The notes under the pieces are model-generated. The model was not told the origin of the DNA. It saw only the letters and a program-made list of their open reading frames with translations, and searched no databases. From the NCBI GenBank assembly GCA_002455915.1, contig DKLU01000097.1, positions 1 to 20,770 on the forward strand: 20,770 nucleotides of DNA, written 5' to 3'. Positions 16,784 through 20,770 of this stretch are shown here, in pieces. The stretch comes from Chryseobacterium sp. UBA6632 (GTDB lineage Bacteria; Bacteroidota; Bacteroidia; Flavobacteriales; Weeksellaceae). Made by a program: the position numbers and the translations under genes. Every line of letters begins with the position of its first letter. Within the stretch, counting starts at the first letter, position 1.

Positions 16784-16951
16784 ACAGTTCCTGTTAATCT
16801 TTTCTCGTAATTATCCGGGATATGCATTCACTCCCTAAGTACTGTTCAGATTTTGGAGAAACTTAGAGACAGAGAATCTTTCTTTTTACGGTATATTAAA
16901 ATAACTACCTGAAACAAAATATTTCTTCTGCCTCTTAGCTTTTAGTTCTCC
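16784..16951 (-). ncRNA. Candidate IS110 bridge RNA (seekRNA)
   Basis: Just upstream of the transposase, on the same strand, the sequence folds into two successive stem-loops. In the first, 16946-16951 pairs with 16855-16860. A 7-to-1-base asymmetric bulge follows, then 16923-16938 pairs with 16862-16876 with only one mismatch, one G-U pair and one extra base. It encloses a 46-base internal loop that has its own GGTA/TACC helix (16906-16909 with 16890-16893). In the second, 16841-16845 pairs with 16784-16788, enclosing GGGA/TCCC (16832-16835 with 16817-16820). IS110 elements are known to encode a bridge RNA in this position, with one loop binding target DNA and one binding donor DNA. The size (about 170 bases) and two-loop layout fit. 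The fold was made by hand, and loop-to-DNA matches were not established. Confidence 0.55.
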
Positions 16952-16976
16952 AATGTAAACGTAAATTTATATGACG

Positions 16977-16984
16977 CAAACATA
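16977..16984 (-). promoter_or_regulatory. Candidate -7 promoter element for the IS110 leader RNA
   Basis: Minus strand reads TATGTTTG, matching TAnnTTTG, about 26 bases before the first paired base of the candidate ncRNA. A TTG lies about 15 bases upstream. It could drive both the leader RNA and the transposase mRNA. Confidence 0.4.
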
Positions 16985-17179
16985 CGAGAAACAAAAATTC
17001 AAGACTTGGAAAATGAATACTAAAAATTAAAACTTAATCCTAAAATCCCAAAAACTTGCGCGAATCTACATTTGTTCTTCGTTTCCATATTTGTCTCTTG
17101 CTCAAACAGTGGAGTTTCTTAACGGATTAATTTTTATTTTTTTTAACGCTCCATTTTCCTATATCGTTTTTCTGACCGT
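16985..17179. other. Gene-free remainder of the intergenic region upstream of the IS110 element
   Basis: Together with the leader RNA region this makes a 419-base gap between the transposase start and the SDR stop. No open frame of useful length and no tRNA is seen. It should contain the left end of the insertion sequence and the 3' untranslated region of the convergent SDR gene. No clear terminator hairpin for the SDR gene was found. Confidence 0.5.
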
Positions 17180-17929
17180 TTAGATTGCGGTATAACCACC
17201 GTCTACAAGGTAATAACCACCTGTCATGAAAGAAGATTTTTCAGAGCTTAAGAATAATACCAACTCTGCTACTTCTTCAGATTTTCCTAATCTTCCGATT
17301 GGGTGTTTTGCAATTAACGCTACCTTCATATCCCCACTTGCGCTTTCCAATAACGGAGTATCGATATAACCAGGGCCAACGGCATTACAACGAATACCTT
17401 TTTGACCGTATTCTGCGCCAATATTTTTAGTAAGTCCTACCACCGCGTGTTTTGCAGTGGTGTAGGCAGAAGACATAGGTGCGGCCACTGTTCCGTGGAT
17501 GGAAGCAATATTTACAATTACTCCACCACCATTTTGCTCCATTTGTTCGATGGCATATTTACAACCATAGAAAACTCCATCCAGATTTACACTCAATACT
17601 TTTCTCCAACTATCGAGACTATAATCTCCCGTAAGAGCTGCTTCGCCACCAATTCCTGCATTATTACAGATAATATCTAATTTGCCATAAATTTTTACCG
17701 TTTCTTTTACCAGATTTTCCACTTCAGTCGGGCTTGAAGTATCTGCTTTTATAAAAGAAGCTTCCCCACCATTTGCTTTGATTTGTTCTACAGCCTGATT
17801 TCCATGTTCTTCATTTATGTCTGAAACAACCACTTTTGCGCCTTCTTTAGCGTAACTTACAGCAACGGATAAACCAATCCCAGAACCTCCTCCAGTAACG
17901 ATAGCTACTTTATTATCTAAAATTCCCAT
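17180..17929 (-). CDS. Classical short-chain dehydrogenase/reductase (SDR)
   Basis: A 249-residue cytoplasmic NAD(P)-dependent oxidoreductase of the classical SDR family. The cofactor motif TGGGSGIG lies at 12-19. The Asp at 37 after the second strand (VVVSDIN) favours NAD over NADP. NNAG lies at 89-92, with the structural Asn at 115. The catalytic Ser is 143 in IASIHG, with Tyr156 and Lys160 in AYTTAKHA. The GPGYIDTPL segment and the C-terminal MTGGYYLVDGGYTAI are typical of glucose-1-dehydrogenase and 3-oxoacyl-ACP-reductase-like members, but the substrate is not identifiable. It ends beside the IS110 element, and its usual downstream sequence may have been separated from it by that insertion. 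Confidence 0.93.
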   Translation of the reverse strand: MGILDNKVAIVTGGGSGIGLSVAVSYAKEGAKVVVSDINEEHGNQAVEQIKANGGEASFIKADTSSPTEVENLVKETVKIYGKLDIICNNAGIGGEAALTGDYSLDSWRKVLSVNLDGVFYGCKYAIEQMEQNGGGVIVNIASIHGTVAAPMSSAYTTAKHAVVGLTKNIGAEYGQKGIRCNAVGPGYIDTPLLESASGDMKVALIAKHPIGRLGKSEEVAELVLFLSSEKSSFMTGGYYLVDGGYTAI

Positions 17930-18052
17930 ATTGATAAAATTTTATAAGATTTATTATTAAATATCTACCTCTAATTTACGAATTTTTAGCGCCATTGTTT
18001 CCATTTAAAGCAATAAATTTTTCTTAAATTTTAGACTTGAAATGTTAAATAA

Positions 18053-18703
18053 TTAAAGTAACGAAACGCTCACTTCCTTAGAGTTTCCTTCAATAGATTT
18101 TAATCTGCCAAATTTCTCTTTTTCAATAATATGATCGTTCCAGTAATCTAATTTTACAGAACCAAATTTTACTAATTTTTTAAACTTGCTACTATCAATA
18201 ATATCTTTTAACCCATAATCTATTGAAATATTTCCGATCTATTTTAATTTACCAAATCGGCTGTTATCAATAATGTCTTTAGGGTAATAATCGATGGTGA
18301 TATTTCCGATGGACTTCACTTTTCCCGCCTTTTCCGGATCAAAATTTATTGAATCCCAGTAATCAACTTTCAGATCCCCAATGCTTTTAATTTTTCCATA
18401 TTTTGGATCATCCTGATTCATCGCATTCCAATACTCAACTTTTACACCGCCGAGACTTTTTATTTTACCTGCTCTGTGTTTATTAAAAACATCCTGATCA
18501 TAATAATCTGTTGCGCCATTAGAATTATCAGAATAAAATCTCTGGATTTCGCCTTCACTATTTAAAACAACCGTTATATTATTTATCGTTAAATCTACCG
18601 TTTAGATAGTATATGTGGAATTGGAAATAACAGCTTTAATCTGAGCATTCAGAAAAAAGTTAAACAATATAAAGGCTATTAAAAGTAATTTTTTAGTTTT
18701 CAT
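18053..18703 (-). pseudogene. Exported tandem-repeat protein gene with two in-frame stop codons
   Basis: A single frame of 217 codons, from the ATG at 18703 to a TAA at 18053, is interrupted only by TAA at codon 34 (18602-18604) and TAG at codon 155 (18239-18241). No frameshift is needed. It begins with a signal peptide (MKTKKLLLIAFILFNFFLNA, then Q). After about 55 residues come five 24-residue repeats of the form GKxKSIGxIxIDYW (codons 79-198) and a sixth partial one. The TAG lies exactly where every well-matched repeat has Ser (GKLK-stop-IG), so TCG to TAG is the likely change. The repeats suggest an extracytoplasmic beta-rich protein of unknown function. It starts 10 bases after the GreA-like gene, probably in its operon. 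Confidence 0.85.
18110..18469 (-). repeat. Five tandem 72-base (24-residue) coding repeats
   Basis: Codons 79-198 of the pseudogene divide into five units of exactly 24 codons starting GKIKSLG, GKIKSIG, GKVKSIG, GKLK-stop-IG and KKLVKFG. Each continues with alternating hydrophobic residues and DY or EY, then a polar stretch. A sixth unit begins GRLKSIEG and breaks off. The units are alike in protein but diverged in DNA, so the duplication is old. Confidence 0.85.
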
Positions 18704-18713
18704 GAAAAGAGTT

Positions 18714-19154
18714 TTACCAAATATTCTCAATTTTTTGAGGAATATTATTAATGGTAAATGCTTCTCCCATTTTCTTGCCAAACATCGCTTTCACCAAAGG
18801 AGATTCCGCGGAAACTGTCATTATTTTTTTGCCTTCCACAATAATTTCACCCAAAGAAGCAGAAATATAAAATAAACCTTTATCAGTTTTCACCAAAGCT
18901 CCATTCTGAACTTTCAGACAAGCTTCTGATGTCATTTTCTGAACTACATTTTGTTGATTTAAAGTTTCATTCAGTTGCCTTTGAAGATTATTAATTTCCT
19001 GCTGAAGCATTTCGCGACCGGTTTCATATTTATCTCCCATTGAACTTTTTGTATCATTATTGGAAGCTCTGGTTTCGGCAATAAGATTTTCGAAATTTTG
19101 AATTTTATCTGATATTTTTGATTTTATGATATTTACTATTTCTTCTTTATTCAT
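18714..19154 (-). CDS. GreA/GreB-family transcription factor-like protein
   Basis: A 146-residue cytoplasmic protein with the two-part layout of GreA. An N-terminal coiled-coil region covers about 1-75 (EEIVNIIKSKISDKIQNFEN, then QQEINNLQRQLNETLNQQN). A C-terminal FKBP-like domain covers about 82-140, with GALVKTDKGLFYISASLGE, ESPLVKAMFGKKMGEAF and INNIP. Gre factors insert the coiled-coil tip into the RNA polymerase secondary channel and stimulate cleavage of backtracked RNA. At the tip, SNNDTKSSMGDKYE aligns with the DLKENAEY segment of GreA, keeping Asp34 but apparently with Ser37 in place of the second acid, so catalytic function may be altered. Some flavobacterial homologues carry a misleading 3-oxoacyl-ACP synthase label; nothing here supports that. 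Confidence 0.8.
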   Translation of the reverse strand: MNKEEIVNIIKSKISDKIQNFENLIAETRASNNDTKSSMGDKYETGREMLQQEINNLQRQLNETLNQQNVVQKMTSEACLKVQNGALVKTDKGLFYISASLGEIIVEGKKIMTVSAESPLVKAMFGKKMGEAFTINNIPQKIENIW

Positions 19155-19179
19155 TTCAGTTTACTTTGTTTTAAATGTA

Positions 19180-19201
19180 AAAGCGGACTTTTGTCCGCTT
19201 T
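19180..19201 (-). terminator. Rho-independent terminator after the alpha-amylase gene
   Basis: AAAGCGGAC (19180-19188) and GTCCGCTTT (19193-19201) form a perfect 9-base-pair stem with a TTTT loop on the plus strand, followed on the minus strand by a short T run. It lies 41 bases past the amylase stop and just before the GreA-like gene. Confidence 0.8.
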
Positions 19202-19242
19202 CAAATTGATATTTTATAAAAATAAAAAATTTTTGTCAATAT

Positions 19243-20592
19243 TTATTTTTCAAAAACGGCATAATCGCCAGGTTTGAAATTAAAATCTTTACCGTTATCA
19301 AAATTTCTGTTTACCTTTTCAAATACATTTCTGAAAGTTCCTGAAACATTTTCGTCTTCAATTTTGAAATTGACAGGTTCTTTCGACATATTTAAAACTA
19401 CCAACACCTCATCTTTACCATTTTTTCTGAGATAGGCTAAAATTTTATCATTCGCGGAAGTGTTTAACAAATATGTTCCGACATTGTTATCTCCACCTCT
19501 CAATGCAGGATTGGAGGCTTTCAAATTTAATAATGTTCTATAAAAATCTGCATTTTGATACGTATTCGTCCATTTAATAACATCTTTTTCGAAAAATTCC
19601 AGACGTTTAATGTTTGGTAATTCCTGCCCGGAATACAATAACGGAACTCCATTCCATGTTGCAGAAAAAACAGCCATTGGCTTTGTGGTCACTCCATATT
19701 TTTCATATTCGGTTCCGTTCCACGAATTTTCGTCATGGTTGGATGTAAACCACGCTCTCATGGAACCATCGCCTATGTTCGAATATTGTATCAACAAGTC
19801 TTTTAACCCTTGAAGCGGTTCATTTTTTTTGTAATAATCCGCCGACTTGTGCATCCATTTCCAGGAATAACTTGCATCGAAAACCTTTCCATATTTTGGG
19901 CTTTCAATTTCATCAAATTCACCTAACCAGAAAAGTGGCTTTACTTTTTCTACTTCCGGACGAGCTTGTTCCCAAAAATCAACCTCAACCCAAGAAGCTA
20001 AATCGCAACGGAAACCATCGATATTGGTTTCTTTAACCCAATATTTCATGGCATCGATCATTGCTAGACGCATTTCCTGATTTTTGTAGTCTAGTTCGAT
20101 GATATCGTCCATTCCTGAAGCTTTATGGAAATTTCCATCGGCATCTTTTAGGTAAAATTCTGGATGTGCTTTTGTCCAGACATGATCCCAGCCTGTATGA
20201 TTCGCCACCCAGTCGATGATAACTTTGAATCCCAATCTGTGAGCTTCGTTCACCATGTGTTTGAAATCGTCTAAAGTTCCGAATTCCGGGTTGATGGAGG
20301 TATAATCTGCCGCGGCGTAAGGGCTTCCCATGCTACCTTTTTTATTTTCCTGAGCAATCGGCGTGATCGGCATAAACCAAAGGGTTTTTACGCCCATTGA
20401 TTTCAGTCTTGGCATCTCTTTTTCAAATGCTCTGAAGGTTCCTTCCTGTGTATATTGTCTTACGTTTACTTCGTAAATATTTGTGTTGTGTTTCCAGTCT
20501 TTAGGTAAATCCGTCATGTTTTTTCTTGCGTTTTGTGTGGTACAGGAAACAATTCCCAGACCAATTACAGCTAATAAAATTAATTTTTTCAT
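19243..20592 (-). CDS. GH13 alpha-amylase family lipoprotein
   Basis: Exported alpha-glucan hydrolase or transglycosylase of family GH13. The ATG at 20592 is chosen over one 26 codons upstream because it yields MKKLILLAVIGLGIVSC, a lipoprotein signal with lipobox IVSC and lipidated Cys17, and because a promoter box lies between the two. The 449-residue protein shows all four GH13 regions: DWVANH (127-132), GFRCDLAS with nucleophile Asp197, WLGEFDE with acid/base Glu225, and TSNHDE with Asp287. An all-beta C-terminal domain covers about 375-449. The first conserved segment is IYEVNVRQYTQEGTF. It is probably periplasmic or outer-membrane anchored and acts on maltodextrins. No SusC/SusD genes adjoin it, so it appears to be a stand-alone enzyme. 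Confidence 0.93.
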   Translation of the reverse strand: MKKLILLAVIGLGIVSCTTQNARKNMTDLPKDWKHNTNIYEVNVRQYTQEGTFRAFEKEMPRLKSMGVKTLWFMPITPIAQENKKGSMGSPYAAADYTSINPEFGTLDDFKHMVNEAHRLGFKVIIDWVANHTGWDHVWTKAHPEFYLKDADGNFHKASGMDDIIELDYKNQEMRLAMIDAMKYWVKETNIDGFRCDLASWVEVDFWEQARPEVEKVKPLFWLGEFDEIESPKYGKVFDASYSWKWMHKSADYYKKNEPLQGLKDLLIQYSNIGDGSMRAWFTSNHDENSWNGTEYEKYGVTTKPMAVFSATWNGVPLLYSGQELPNIKRLEFFEKDVIKWTNTYQNADFYRTLLNLKASNPALRGGDNNVGTYLLNTSANDKILAYLRKNGKDEVLVVLNMSKEPVNFKIEDENVSGTFRNVFEKVNRNFDNGKDFNFKPGDYAVFEK

Positions 20593-20606
20593 TAATTCAT
20601 TTTTAA

Positions 20607-20614
20607 CAAAAATA
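20607..20614 (-). promoter_or_regulatory. Candidate -7 promoter element for the alpha-amylase gene
   Basis: Minus strand reads TATTTTTG, matching TAnnTTTG, 14 bases upstream of the ATG at 20592 and downstream of the alternative ATG at 20670. Its position supports the shorter protein. No clear -33 TTTG is seen. Confidence 0.45.
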
Positions 20615-20720
20615 GGGATTGTGATTGAAAGAAGTGAATCTCTTACGCCTGAATTTTGAATTTCTAGCATAAGTTTTTTTATTGAACTAAAATTTTATGA
20701 TTATTTCTAAAAATGAAAAA

Positions 20721-20770
20721 ACGGCTACTTCCCTAGCCCAGATTGAGTGGCATGTTTGAGCTCTTTTTTG
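20721..20770. other. Edge of a structured, possibly conserved intergenic element (cut by window end)
   Basis: GGCTA (20723-20727) pairs with TAGCC (20734-20738). The stretch continues CCCAGATTGAGTGGCATG and then GAGCTC plus a T run up to the window edge. From memory, sequences of the pattern CTAGCCC-GAT-x-AGTGGCAT recur between genes in many Bacteroidota genomes. I cannot name the family or confirm it here. Strand and full extent are unknown. Confidence 0.3.

Larger units (their letters stand above)
15726..16984 (-). mobile_element. IS110-family insertion sequence (minimal extent)
   Basis: The span covers the transposase gene, the structured non-coding leader and its promoter-like box. The true ends lie further out, somewhere between 15667 (end of the mscS terminator) and 15726 on one side, and between 16985 and 17179 on the other. 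IS110 elements usually lack terminal inverted repeats and give no clear target duplication, so the borders cannot be fixed from one copy. The element lies between the 3' ends of two convergent genes, so it disrupts no coding region. The transposase frame is intact and the catalytic residues are present, so the copy may be active. Confidence 0.75.

Noticed and set aside
16761..17179. Hidden cargo gene or toxin-antitoxin pair in the long gap beside the IS110 transposase
   Set aside because: No open frame of useful length with a plausible start is present on either strand; the part next to the transposase is better explained by a structured RNA.
15640..17179. Target-site duplication or terminal inverted repeats marking exact borders of the insertion sequence
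   Set aside because: No convincing matching pair was found, and IS110 elements normally lack them, so exact borders are not claimed.
18239..18421. Short stand-alone 60-residue protein
   Set aside because: It is the middle part of the repeat pseudogene between an internal Met and the second nonsense codon, without its own signal peptide or promoter.
18053..18703. Stop-codon reassignment or selenocysteine/pyrrolysine decoding to explain the TAA and TAG in the repeat gene
   Set aside because: All other genes in the window use TAA, TAG or TGA as normal stops, the two internal stops are different codons, and Bacteroidota are not known to recode in this way; mutation is simpler.
1..20770. CRISPR arrays, tRNA or rRNA genes, integrase-attachment sites
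   Set aside because: Reading through the intergenic regions showed no regularly spaced direct repeats, no tRNA-like cloverleaf or CCA end, and no rRNA sequence.

Overview
The window looks like chromosomal DNA of a low-GC member of the Bacteroidota, most likely a Flavobacteriia of the Chryseobacterium type. Supporting signs are AT-rich intergenic DNA, very weak Shine-Dalgarno sequences, recurrent TAnnTTTG promoter elements (the Bacteroidota -7 box) and signal peptides ending in NAQ. The gene families also fit: a TonB-dependent receptor, a CarboxypepD_reg-like domain and a Uup-type ABC-F protein. The taxonomy is inferred from style and was not tested by a search.

Layout. 1-1712: trmD (cut by the window edge) with an NADH dehydrogenase II gene upstream that overlaps it in an ATGA, both on minus. 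1747-2662: a divergent membrane-anchored GH25 lysozyme gene ending in a terminator shared with the next, convergent gene. 2684-6936: a minus-strand block with a CarboxypepD_reg-like/alpha-beta hydrolase fusion, a GNAT/FemAB-like protein, a DUF1761 membrane protein and a DoxX-like membrane protein. 6991-10120: an ABC-F ATPase (+) and a Gfo/Idh/MocA oxidoreductase (-), convergent on an imperfect inverted repeat. 10215-13967: an iron-uptake pair (TonB-dependent siderophore receptor plus PepSY-type membrane protein), then an abundant-type outer-membrane beta-barrel protein with a strong terminator. 14005-15666: a 1-Cys peroxiredoxin (-) and a divergent MscS channel (+). About 15667-17179: an IS110-family insertion sequence lying between two convergent genes. 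17180-20770: an SDR oxidoreductase, a repeat-protein pseudogene with two in-frame stops, a GreA/GreB-like protein, a GH13 alpha-amylase lipoprotein and the edge of a conserved-looking intergenic element.

How the genes work together. Most of the window is ordinary chromosomal housekeeping and envelope content: tRNA modification, respiration, cell-wall hydrolysis, iron acquisition, peroxide defence, osmotic safety valve and carbohydrate use. No multi-gene defence system, CRISPR array, tRNA or rRNA gene was found.

The most interesting signal is the non-coding leader of the IS110 transposase. On the transposase strand it can fold into two consecutive stem-loops with internal loops (16784-16951) and carries a TAnnTTTG element just upstream. 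This is the location and architecture expected of a bridge RNA (seekRNA), the guide RNA of IS110 recombinases. Other points are a five-copy 24-residue repeat gene killed by two nonsense codons, a terminator hairpin carrying a promoter-like box directly against a start codon, and a 7-7-7 palindrome covering the peroxiredoxin promoter.
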